The notes under the pieces are model-generated. The model worked only from the letters and a program-made list of their open reading frames with translations, searched no databases and was not told where the DNA came from. Of a stretch of DNA of 36,619 nucleotides, positions 24,029 to 31,640 are shown one piece after another (the stretch's first letter is position 1; each line of letters starts with the position of its first letter). Made by a program: the position numbers and the translations under genes. The stretch comes from Chloroflexota bacterium (GTDB taxonomy: Bacteria > Chloroflexota > Anaerolineae > Anaerolineales > Anaerolineaceae), in contig JAJUJY010000026.1 in the NCBI GenBank assembly GCA_029265085.1, positions 1 to 36,619 of the forward strand, written 5' to 3'.

Positions 24029-25174
24029 CTACAACCCCATCAGGCGCGCGATGATATTGCGTTGGATGTCTGATGTACCGGAGTAGATTACCCCGCCAAT
24101 AGAATCACGCAAATCATGTTCGATACCGGGTTCCGTTAGATATCCCTTTGCTCCGTGAATCCGAATGGCATCCAGACTGGATTCAACAAATGCCTCACTG
24201 AGATACAATTTGGCAATTGCAGCATCCATGGTCGCATTTTTGCCCTGGCTTTTTAGCCAGGCTACTTTGTAAATCATCAACCGTGCAGTTTCCAGGCGGA
24301 CCTTCATTTCTACAACCCGGTTTGAAACCGATTGAAATTTGCTGATCGATTGATTAAATTGTTTGCGTTCGCGCGCAAATTGAACACTTTGCTCAAGCTG
24401 GTATTCCATTGCACCTAAATTGCTGGCCAGGATGCAGCTGCGCTCCCACTCCATGGATCCGGTGAAAAGCTGTGCTCCTGCGCCTTCCGGTCCCAGGCGG
24501 TTTTCCGCCGGGACAAAAACATCCTTTAATTCCAGCGCCCCCATCGGAATTGTTCGCAAGCCCATTTTGTCAATCACAGGGCTGATTTCTAACCCGGGAG
24601 TCCCGCGGTCAATTACGAAAGCGGTAACGCCCCACATGCCTTTTTCTGGGGCAACGCTTGCAAAAACAACGTAGAAATCAGCGACTGGTCCGCTGGTGAT
24701 ATACGTTTTCGAACCGTTTAGCAGGTAGCCGCTGTCTTGCTTTATGGCAATGGTCTTGAGGCTGTAAGCGTCTGACCCAGAGGTCGGTTCAGACATCGCG
24801 TGTGCGCCGATCAGGTCGCCGCGGATCATGGCTGGAAGATATTTTTCTTTTTGCTGTGCTGTGCCGTGGCTGACGATAGGCATCTGAACACTCCACAACT
24901 GGGCGTTCATACCAAAAATCAGTGCATTATCACGGCTGCCGTATCCCAACCCTTCCATAGCCAACAGCGTGTCCAGAATACCTTTTTCGGCACCACCATA
25001 CTGTTTGGGCATAGGCAATCCAAGGATGCCAAACTCAGCGCACTTGCGCCAGTTTTCGCGAGAGAAACGGCCCAGGCGGTCTCGCTCGATAAATCCATCA
25101 TTGAGATTGTTTTGGGCAAACTCAATAACCGATTTTTTAAATTTGATTTGCTCATCTGACCAAGAAAAATCCAT
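24029..25174 (-). CDS. L-prolyl-carrier protein dehydrogenase (acyl-CoA dehydrogenase family)
   Basis: 381 residues, full-length acyl-CoA dehydrogenase fold: N-terminal helices, middle FAD region (AMSEPTSGSDAYSLKTIA at about 126-143, SKTYITSGPVADFYVV) and C-terminal bundle (ERKQFNQSISKFQSVSNRVVEM, ending IYSGTSDIQRNIIARLMGL). The usual catalytic Glu of YEGT is Ser here. Instead E244 in GSMEWERSCIL lies where isovaleryl-CoA dehydrogenase and, from memory, the prolyl-PCP dehydrogenases PigA/RedW/PltE carry theirs. Predicted job: four-electron oxidation of L-prolyl-S-carrier to pyrrolyl-2-carboxyl-S-carrier. It starts after AAAGGAG and ends 10 bp before the ligase. Ordinary fatty-acid oxidation is unlikely because no other such genes are present. 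Confidence 0.88.
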   Translation of the reverse strand: MDFSWSDEQIKFKKSVIEFAQNNLNDGFIERDRLGRFSRENWRKCAEFGILGLPMPKQYGGAEKGILDTLLAMEGLGYGSRDNALIFGMNAQLWSVQMPIVSHGTAQQKEKYLPAMIRGDLIGAHAMSEPTSGSDAYSLKTIAIKQDSGYLLNGSKTYITSGPVADFYVVFASVAPEKGMWGVTAFVIDRGTPGLEISPVIDKMGLRTIPMGALELKDVFVPAENRLGPEGAGAQLFTGSMEWERSCILASNLGAMEYQLEQSVQFARERKQFNQSISKFQSVSNRVVEMKVRLETARLMIYKVAWLKSQGKNATMDAAIAKLYLSEAFVESSLDAIRIHGAKGYLTEPGIEHDLRDSIGGVIYSGTSDIQRNIIARLMGL

Positions 25175-25210
25175 TTGCCGCTTCTCCTTTCAAAGTCAAT
25201 CCATCACAAA

Positions 25211-26419
25211 CTAAGCTGCCTGCAGACAGGTCTGGAAATGGTCTTCCAGATGTTGGGTGGCATTTTCCCAGGTCCATTGTTTGAGAACCAGGTCCCGTCC
25301 CTGGCGGCCGTAATTATTGGCTAAATCGAGATTGGCAGTCACTTCTTGAATCGCTCTTGAAAACAAAGATTCTTCCCGTTCGACCAACATGCCAGTCACT
25401 TGATCAATTACCGATTCAACCAGGCCGCCTTCCCGCACACCGATTACTGGTGTTCCGCAGGCCATTGATTCCAATGCGACCAATCCAAAGGGTTCGCGCA
25501 CGGGAGCATATACGGTTGCCGATGCGCGGTTATACAGTTCCACCAGGGTTTGGTCGGGAATGCCGTTTTTTAAGTGCAAATCAATTCCCAGATTTTGCGC
25601 AAGATCCTGCAAATAGCCGCGTTCTGGCGAGTTTTCAAAGTTGCTGGCAATCCACAGGCCAGGGCGTTCGCTTGCTGGAATTAATCCCAATGCACGCAGG
25701 ATAAAATCAAAGCCCTTTAATGGGGTCAGTGACCCAACGGAAATTACAAATTTCTCTTTGGATAATCCAAGCGGACGGAAAAATTCCGCATCCACACCTA
25801 GATAATTGATTTGCGCATCTACCTGGTAAATTGCTTTAACTGCCTTACGAATATTTTCTGAATTGACCAGGACCAAATTGGCTTTGCGAATATTTTCCTG
25901 GTCTGTTTTGCGCAGCAGCCAGCGGTAATACCTCAGGAATGGATCGATTTTGTCGATCCATTGCCGGTAAGACGCATCCTGCCGGTTGTATGGCCGGGGA
26001 GGCATGGCTTCATATAACAGCCGCAGCGGCTCGTGACAATAAAAAACGCTTGGTGTGCGGCGCAAATACCGCAGAACGGATGGGGAATTTTCAAACTGGC
26101 ACGGCTCTACAAAAACAAGGTCAAACTGGTTGGCATCGATGGTTTGGGCAATCTTGCGGTAAAGAGTGCGTAATCGCTGCAAATCTCCAGCCCGAATCAG
26201 TTGATTAAACCGGCCAAAGGGCGATTTTAACAGGCGGGAAGGATTAAATTCATAGACATGATGTTCATTAACCCAGGGGCGAATATCGCCAAATTCATGA
26301 TTGGCGCTGGAAAGGGTATAAACAGAAAGGTGGTGTTTACCGGACAACCGCCGTGTAAACTCAACCAGGGTCCGTTTAGCCCCGCCAGAGGGAAGATTGT
26401 GGAAAATGGCGATTTTCAC
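25211..26419 (-). CDS. GT4-family glycosyltransferase
   Basis: 402 residues with a GTG start. The sequence begins VKIAIFHNLPSGGAKRTLVEFTRRL, with GGAKR as the acceptor-side loop. Donor-side motifs are YLGVDAEFFRPLG, VISVGSLTPLKGFDFIL, LVELYNRASATVYAPVREPFGLVALESMACGTPVIG, containing the E-x7-E arrangement (E in REPFGLVALE). It is a standard retaining GT4. Placed between the FOXRED2-like flavoprotein (8 bp) and the prolyl dehydrogenase (36 bp), it may add the sugar that receives the pyrrole acyl group; this is inferred only from position. Confidence 0.92.
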   Translation of the reverse strand: MKIAIFHNLPSGGAKRTLVEFTRRLSGKHHLSVYTLSSANHEFGDIRPWVNEHHVYEFNPSRLLKSPFGRFNQLIRAGDLQRLRTLYRKIAQTIDANQFDLVFVEPCQFENSPSVLRYLRRTPSVFYCHEPLRLLYEAMPPRPYNRQDASYRQWIDKIDPFLRYYRWLLRKTDQENIRKANLVLVNSENIRKAVKAIYQVDAQINYLGVDAEFFRPLGLSKEKFVISVGSLTPLKGFDFILRALGLIPASERPGLWIASNFENSPERGYLQDLAQNLGIDLHLKNGIPDQTLVELYNRASATVYAPVREPFGLVALESMACGTPVIGVREGGLVESVIDQVTGMLVEREESLFSRAIQEVTANLDLANNYGRQGRDLVLKQWTWENATQHLEDHFQTCLQAA

Positions 26420-26427
26420 CGCAGCTC

Positions 26428-28014
26428 TTAATCCTGAGACAATTGAACTGCCTTTTCAGCAGAATCAATGGCCATATCCTGATTACCGCTTAACTGCTGG
26501 TTGAAAAATTCACGGGCGGGTTTGATGTACACATCCAATACCCACTCATTTTCCAGATCATCTTGTATATGATGCTCTGTTACTTTTTCCATGCGGTTAA
26601 ATCGGCGAATAATTGGATGCAGGTAAAATGCTTCGTTTCCTTTCATTGGGTCTGGATCGCGTTCGGTGCTAAAGGTAGCGCCGTGTGAATTGCCGTATTC
26701 CAGCGTAAGGGTGTAATAATGTTCTTTATCTTTCAAGAAGGTGTTGTGCAGATTGTCCTTCCGCAGATCGGAATAACAGGATGCGGTACCATCTGAATTG
26801 ATCACAACCACTTCGCTGAGGAAGCTGGGTTGTAAGAAAATGCCTGTGGCATGGTTTGCCCGGTCCAGCATATGCTGCAAGACCGATTCTGGATCTGCTG
26901 AAATTATTTTTGCCTGGTACTGTTTTCCATGGTATTTGTTTTCCAGTATCTGGCTTAAGGCATACACATTGTGGCGAAAACCGTGAATAAAGCCTGACAT
27001 CGTTCTGCGATAATCACAGGCTTGCATGATGGTTCCCGCAAAGTAGAGATTTTTGACATTTGCCGATTCCCATTCGGTGGTTTGGGCAGGGAAACGATCA
27101 TTGATCATCAATTCCGGACGGCAGTTTTCATCAAAAATCGATGCATCAAAGCGGAAGCCAGTGCAGGCAATGATTTTGTCATATTCGTTAACGCGGGTCT
27201 GCCCCATTGCGTGACTGTAGGAGAAATGAGTCAAATAATGATCGCCCTTTTTCTCAACCCAGTCGAGCGTAGCGTCAATGACAGCATTTTGGGATTTCAA
27301 CTGGTACGTGTCCAAAAAATTATTATTGACGGCCCGCAGGTTGCCAACAAAGTGTGTATCCCAGGCAAATTTTATGGAATGCGGGCTTAACATGTGGATC
27401 ACAGCGGCGGAACCGGTCAGATATTCTGCGGTTTCAAAGGCGGAGTTGCCTTTTCCAATGATCAAAACCCGTTTGTTCTTGTACTCTTCCAAATTGAGAG
27501 AGTGTTCTCCATAGGTGTCGATTAATTCAATGCCGGGAATATTGGGAATGTTTTGTTTGGAAACTCCGGTGGCTACAATAAGGCGCTTGGCTGTGTACTG
27601 ATTGTTTTCCGAATCGGTGACGACAAAATTTTGATCATCTCGTTGTACACGGGAAACATTGGTCTGGTAGCGGATTTTTAACCGGTAATATCCGGCAAAA
27701 TCAGCCATATAGCGCAGCAAATCATCAGGAGAGGGGAAATACTTGTCGCTGTAATGAACAAAGCGTAAATCTTCGTTATCGCAAAGCAGCGAATTCCAGT
27801 CATAGCGCATGCGGACGTCCGGATTGGTTTTACCAGTATTCACTTTGTTAATCGAAATCAGCATGCGATGGCGGGGAAAAGTTTTAAAGAATGTACCGGG
27901 GCTGCTGCCGCGTTCTAAGATCAAGTAATCGCGGTTATTCTTCTCGAGGTAATACGCCAATTGCAAACCGGCGGGACCGGCGCCGATGATTAGATAATCT
28001 ACTTGAGTTTTCAT
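26428..28014 (-). CDS. FOXRED2-like FAD-dependent oxidoreductase / monooxygenase
   Basis: 528 residues from the ATG at 28014, supported by AAAGGAG ten bases upstream; the longer open frame to 28287 runs through the promoter and into the next gene and is rejected. FAD Rossmann motif IIGAGPAGLQLAYYLE (9-24), then ERGSSPGTFFKTFPRHRMLISINK and RYDWNSLL, and a second nucleotide-binding motif VLIIGKGNSAFETAEYL (182-198). HMLSPHSIKFAWDTHFVGNLRA and NNFLDTYQLKS are very like vertebrate FOXRED2 (ERFAD) as I remember it. FMO-like enzymes of this group use NAD(P)H and often oxygenate a small molecule. First gene after the promoter and upstream of the pyrrole cassette, so a tailoring role on the acyl group or sugar is possible; the substrate is unknown. 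Confidence 0.85.
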   Translation of the reverse strand: MKTQVDYLIIGAGPAGLQLAYYLEKNNRDYLILERGSSPGTFFKTFPRHRMLISINKVNTGKTNPDVRMRYDWNSLLCDNEDLRFVHYSDKYFPSPDDLLRYMADFAGYYRLKIRYQTNVSRVQRDDQNFVVTDSENNQYTAKRLIVATGVSKQNIPNIPGIELIDTYGEHSLNLEEYKNKRVLIIGKGNSAFETAEYLTGSAAVIHMLSPHSIKFAWDTHFVGNLRAVNNNFLDTYQLKSQNAVIDATLDWVEKKGDHYLTHFSYSHAMGQTRVNEYDKIIACTGFRFDASIFDENCRPELMINDRFPAQTTEWESANVKNLYFAGTIMQACDYRRTMSGFIHGFRHNVYALSQILENKYHGKQYQAKIISADPESVLQHMLDRANHATGIFLQPSFLSEVVVINSDGTASCYSDLRKDNLHNTFLKDKEHYYTLTLEYGNSHGATFSTERDPDPMKGNEAFYLHPIIRRFNRMEKVTEHHIQDDLENEWVLDVYIKPAREFFNQQLSGNQDMAIDSAEKAVQLSQD

Positions 28015-28055
28015 GCGAGAGATACTCCTTTCGGGGTGTTGGCTCAACAATAATA

Positions 28056-28070
28056 AAAATAGTCTATTTT
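28056..28070 (-). promoter_or_regulatory. 15-bp palindrome at the predicted transcription start (operator candidate)
   Basis: AAAATAG-T-CTATTTT is a perfect 7+1+7 palindrome about 11 bases downstream of the -10 element, covering roughly +4 to +18 of the promoter for the FOXRED2-like gene. Its place and symmetry fit binding of a dimeric repressor; the protein is unknown. Confidence 0.45.
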
Positions 28071-28080
28071 GATCAAATAA

Positions 28081-28109
28081 ATCATAATTGTAAATAAAAA
28101 AACATTCAA
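28081..28109 (-). promoter_or_regulatory. Sigma70-like promoter for the long glycan/pyrrole operon
   Basis: On the minus strand TTGAAT (28104-28109) and TATGAT (28081-28086) are 17 bases apart in a very AT-rich 137-bp gap (28015-28151). The start of transcription is predicted near 28074, giving a leader of about 60 bases. Downstream genes from 28014 to 4365 have gaps of at most 68 bp, so this may drive most of the locus. Confidence 0.6.
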
Positions 28110-28151
28110 CTGATTCTAATAAAATACGAATAAATACCCCCAAAAAACAGG

Positions 28152-29228
28152 TTAAATCTTGAAGGGTGAGGTACTTTTCGGCTGTTGAGCGTTTTTTGAA
28201 CGGAATATTAAGAATGTCCGGCAAGCTGTGGGAAATACCCGATAAGCTGCTGCCAGCATTCGACTCTTTGGGTCGGATGGGTTGCATTGAACTGCACGGT
28301 CTAACCAGGACTGGATCGGTGCATTGTTGATCGTATCTCGAAGCGACTGGCTGGCCATTAACCGAAACAGGCGGGATTGGACAGCCGGTGGGAGTTCTTG
28401 AAACTGCGCCCAGGTCGTGATTTGGTTTTGCCGGCCTGGTTGGCCTGTGAGTAAATTAACCAGCAAATCATAAAATACATATTCCCGTGTTGCTAATGAA
28501 AATCGCGGGAAGCTGGCAAGTTGAATGGCCTTTTCACGGCAAATAGCCAGTGATTCGCGCCGCTTAGCAGAGCCTGTGGTGAGGGTAATATTGGACTGGT
28601 GGACACGATAGCGGCAAAGTACACGATCCAGGTAGGTAAATTGGGTAGTTTCGCAAAAATGGATGAAGAAATCCCAATCTGGGCCAATCACAATGCGGGT
28701 ATCAAATTGGCTGTGCATTTCCAGCAGAGCAGAACGGCGGATTATCACACAGATTGGGGGGCCAAACACATCGGAAGCTCGCACCAGCGCTTCGCATAGA
28801 TTACCAGTAAATGGCCCGCGCCGGGTTGAGGACAGCGTGTTCATTTCCTGCCCGTCCTGGTCAATATAAATCCCATCGGTGTAAACCCCATCCAATGTGG
28901 GATTTTCTTGCAATACCTGCACCATTTGCTCTAAAAATTCCGGCATGTATTGGTCGTCTGAATCCAAAAAAGCCAGGTATTCTCCCTGAATCAGTTCAAG
29001 CGCATGGTTGCGCGCGGCCGCTTCCCCCGCATTTTCCTGATGTACAATGCGGATTCGCGGATCATCCAGGGTTTCCAGTATGCTGCGGGTCTGGTCTGTT
29101 GAACCGTCATTAATGACAACCAGTTCCCAATGCGGGTAGGTTTGTTTTTGCACACTTTCAATGGCTGCACCAATATATGCCTGCGCATTATAAGCTGGCA
29201 TCATCACGCTGACCAATGCGGGTGTCAT
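28152..29228 (-). CDS. GT2-family glycosyltransferase
   Basis: 358 residues. The GT-A domain is clear: VSVMMPAYNAQAYIGAAIESVQ, VINDGSTDQTRSILE, NAGEAAARNHAL, the DxD motif FLDSDDQYMPEF, PPICVIIRRSAL and GPDWDFFIHFCE. The last 120 residues are helical with a basic tail, probably for membrane or partner contact. This is the capsule/O-unit type of GT2 acting at the cytoplasmic face. Its ATG overlaps the stop of the upstream GT4 by 4 bp. The gap after it carries the promoter described at 28081-28109, so it is likely the last gene of the upstream transcript. Confidence 0.92.
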   Translation of the reverse strand: MTPALVSVMMPAYNAQAYIGAAIESVQKQTYPHWELVVINDGSTDQTRSILETLDDPRIRIVHQENAGEAAARNHALELIQGEYLAFLDSDDQYMPEFLEQMVQVLQENPTLDGVYTDGIYIDQDGQEMNTLSSTRRGPFTGNLCEALVRASDVFGPPICVIIRRSALLEMHSQFDTRIVIGPDWDFFIHFCETTQFTYLDRVLCRYRVHQSNITLTTGSAKRRESLAICREKAIQLASFPRFSLATREYVFYDLLVNLLTGQPGRQNQITTWAQFQELPPAVQSRLFRLMASQSLRDTINNAPIQSWLDRAVQCNPSDPKSRMLAAAYRVFPTACRTFLIFRSKNAQQPKSTSPFKI

Positions 29229-30484
29229 CGTTTCCCCTTCTCAGCCCTGGGTTCAGGGGCGTTCAGAGCACACAGCTGGTCAAATATTTGGATGATCTCA
29301 CGGGCGGTGTGGTCCCAACTGTGGATGGCTTCCGCTTCGATGCGGGCTTGCTGCCCCAACCTGCGGCGCAGCTCAGTCTCCTTGCACAAGGTTATCATGG
29401 CATCCGCCAGGGCTTCTTCCTCGCAGGGAGGGACGATCCAACCGGTTTTTTGGTGCTCTAAGACTGCGGGCTGTCCATTTTCACCGGAGGCGATCACGGC
29501 TAAACCGGCAGCTTTATAATCAAATAATTTCAAACCGGAATATTCCTTTCGCCCACAATAGGGTGATAAACCGATTTCCGCCTGGGCAAGCAGCGGGGCA
29601 AAGGCTTCCGGTGCAAGCGCTCCGGTAAATTCAACGCGACCGGATAGCCCCAATTGCTGGGTGGTTTGTTGTGCTTCGTCCCAGGCAGGGCCGCTGCCAA
29701 TCATGGTCATCCGGGCAGGAATCCCTGCGTCAATGGCCCGTTTAAATGCCAGAATGGCAATTAATACACCGTGCCATGCATAAAAACCGCCCAAAAAGAC
29801 AATATTAATGGATGAGTTTAGAGTGGGGGGTTGAAATGTGTGCAATTGATCGCGCGATAACATGTCCACTAAGGCGCTGCCGTTTTCAATCACCGTTACC
29901 TTGTGTGGATCGGCCTTCCATTGTTGAATTACATTGTCACGCCATCCATTCCCAGTGGCGATAATTGCATGTGACCGCCGCAGCACCTGCTGCATAATTT
30001 GAATGGAAACGCTGCGTTGCAATCCTTGGGGGGAGATTTTCTTGCTGTCCAAATCAAAGAGCGGGTCGCCGTTAAATTCCATCACCAGCGGTTTACCAGT
30101 CATTGCTGATGCCATCACGCCGCCGCTGCCCATCCAGCTCATGCGTTCAAAAATGACATCGCAATCATTTATAAAAGGCAGGCAAGTTTTTGCGAATCGA
30201 CGGCTCTCAAAATAGGCCAGGTAGGGTAGGCGTAGTTCGCGTTGGATGCGGCGAATCCCGCGTTCCACCCAATGAGCTGGCTCCCGGCTGGTTGGATCGT
30301 CTAGCAGATTAAAATTGATTAAGTCGGTGGTTGTCCATACCTGACCATCCCAGCCTGCTAACAGGATTACCTGGTGACCCTGGCGTACCCACTCCTGAAA
30401 AACATCCCGGACATGATTTGCCGGGCCGTCAAATGGGGGGCGGCGCAATTCAGGCGAGAATTGGATCAGGTAGGCAATTTTCAA
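29225..30484 (-). CDS. GT4-family glycosyltransferase
   Basis: 419 residues with a TTG start that overlaps the upstream stop as TTGA, implying coupled translation. N-terminal half: LKIAYLIQFSPELRRPPFDGPANHVRDVFQEWVRQGHQV. Donor half: VIENGSALVDML, IVFLGGFYAWHGVLIAILAF, MTMIGSGPAWDEA, EFTGALAPEAFAPLLAQAEIGLSPYCGRKEYSGLKLFDYKAAGLAVIASG. The GRKEYSGLKLFDY stretch replaces the more usual E-x7-E region, which places it in a divergent GT4 branch. Cytoplasmic side; donor unknown. Confidence 0.9.
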   Translation of the reverse strand: MKIAYLIQFSPELRRPPFDGPANHVRDVFQEWVRQGHQVILLAGWDGQVWTTTDLINFNLLDDPTSREPAHWVERGIRRIQRELRLPYLAYFESRRFAKTCLPFINDCDVIFERMSWMGSGGVMASAMTGKPLVMEFNGDPLFDLDSKKISPQGLQRSVSIQIMQQVLRRSHAIIATGNGWRDNVIQQWKADPHKVTVIENGSALVDMLSRDQLHTFQPPTLNSSINIVFLGGFYAWHGVLIAILAFKRAIDAGIPARMTMIGSGPAWDEAQQTTQQLGLSGRVEFTGALAPEAFAPLLAQAEIGLSPYCGRKEYSGLKLFDYKAAGLAVIASGENGQPAVLEHQKTGWIVPPCEEEALADAMITLCKETELRRRLGQQARIEAEAIHSWDHTAREIIQIFDQLCALNAPEPRAEKGKR

Positions 30485-31491
30485 GTTGGAATTCCTTGTT
30501 TGTATTTTTCGCCAACTTGCTCTACCAGCTCACGAATTTGAACCTTGATTTTGGTGGAATTAAAATTTTGGGTTACCCGTTCGCGTTGTTTATATCGTGC
30601 GATTTTCCGTTCTTTTTCTTCCATATTTGCATAAGCACGAATGTGTTCTGCCAATTCATTGTCGGTGGTGTAAAGCGCTTCAGGTCCGAGCAGTTCGTCT
30701 GCACCGTCCCATTCATGTGACAGGCAGTAACAGCCTGAGGCGATTGCTTCCATCGGAGAGACCTGCAGTCCTTCAGAGTAACTATTGGAAATAAAAATAT
30801 CAATATTACGATACCAGGCGGCTGGATCTTCCACATTACCATAAAAAATCACTTTTTCTTGCAGTCCAAGACGTTCTACCAGGCGCTGCATGGCCTCATA
30901 ATAATCACCAAAGCGGGGGTGCTTCCCTCCGCCGATATGCAGGCGGTATCCTTCCCATTCCAACCCGGATTGGGTGAAGGCGAGTATTAATTCGTACACT
31001 CGTTTGCGCGGTGTCAGGTGGCACAAGATACCGATGTCTTTTGTAAATGGTTTTTCAGCGGGCGAGAATTTTCCCAGTGAAATTGATTCGGGAATAACCA
31101 CTGTTCGATCGGCGAACAAAGGGAACCGGCGGTTAAACTCTCGTTGTTTGGCCTGGCTCACCAGGATGATCTTGTCCACTTTTTCCCAGTGAATCTTTTC
31201 CACCCACTGGTACATTTCGTAACGGTGCAAGCGGGTGATGATGCCGCAGGTCTTAGGAAAGCGGGTTGCAGAGGCCAACAGGTCGCTTGACCATTCAAAG
31301 AACGCGACATCGTTTGATTTTAAAAAGGTTTGCATATCCCGGCGAAAAATTGCCCGATTGATGCGCTCTTGAAAAAATGGCGACTCGATCTTGTGGGTTT
31401 GAAATTGACTCACCTGATGATGCTGGTTGATCTCATCGTAAACCTCATTAAAAAATGCCCATGTTTCTTTGATCGCTACGCCAACTTTCAT
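30481..31491 (-). CDS. GT4-like glycosyltransferase, short form
   Basis: 336 residues, shorter than typical GT4 enzymes (about 380-420) because the N-terminal Rossmann half is reduced. Starts MKVGVAIKETWAFFNEVYDEINQHH. Motifs seen are FFEWSSDLLASATRF, IITRLHRYEMYQW, VIPESISLGKFSP, IGILCHLTPRKRVYELILAF, IFYGNVEDPAAWYRNIDIFISNSYSEGLQVSPMEAIASGCYCLSHEWDGADEL. The last part, with E-G-x-x-x-S-P-M-E-A-x-A-S-G, is a good donor-binding E-x7-E motif. First gene after a 149-bp gap with palindromes, so it probably starts a transcript. Confidence 0.9.
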   Translation of the reverse strand: MKVGVAIKETWAFFNEVYDEINQHHQVSQFQTHKIESPFFQERINRAIFRRDMQTFLKSNDVAFFEWSSDLLASATRFPKTCGIITRLHRYEMYQWVEKIHWEKVDKIILVSQAKQREFNRRFPLFADRTVVIPESISLGKFSPAEKPFTKDIGILCHLTPRKRVYELILAFTQSGLEWEGYRLHIGGGKHPRFGDYYEAMQRLVERLGLQEKVIFYGNVEDPAAWYRNIDIFISNSYSEGLQVSPMEAIASGCYCLSHEWDGADELLGPEALYTTDNELAEHIRAYANMEEKERKIARYKQRERVTQNFNSTKIKVQIRELVEQVGEKYKQGIPT

Positions 31492-31520
31492 GGTTACTCC
31501 GTGATTTGATTTGGTGAGTA

Positions 31521-31540
31521 TTGGATCAGCTCTGATCCAA
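31521..31540. promoter_or_regulatory. Perfect 20-bp palindrome in the gap upstream of a GT4 gene
   Basis: TTGGATCAGCTCTGATCCAA has 9-bp perfect arms (31521-31529 and 31532-31540) around CT. It ends about 30 bases before the ATG at 31491. The 149-bp gap (31492-31640) also has an 8-bp inverted pair GGATTATG (31550-31557) and CATAATCC (31601-31608). Operator-like, or a terminator for the upstream gene without a clear T-run. I could not place a good promoter: TTGACA at 31566-31571 lacks a matching -10. Confidence 0.5.
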
Positions 31541-31640
31541 AGACCAGGTGGATTATGATTTGGTTTGTCAATTTTATAGGAAAGTTTGTTTCAATCATAC
31601 CATAATCCAAAACATGGACGTTCGCTGTCCTTCCTGTAAT

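Noticed and set aside
24029..25174. Acyl-CoA dehydrogenase as fatty-acid beta-oxidation
   Set aside because: No hydratase, thiolase or electron-transfer flavoprotein genes nearby, and the catalytic Glu position and operon context fit prolyl-carrier oxidation.
28015..28287. N-terminal extension of 91 residues on the FOXRED2-like gene
   Set aside because: It crosses the promoter, the palindrome and the end of the GT2 gene, and the extension has no family likeness. The ATG at 28014 has a good ribosome-binding site directly before the FAD motif.
31543..31571. Promoter built on TTGACA at 31566-31571
   Set aside because: The -10 position reads CCTGGT on the minus strand, so the spacing and sequence do not work.
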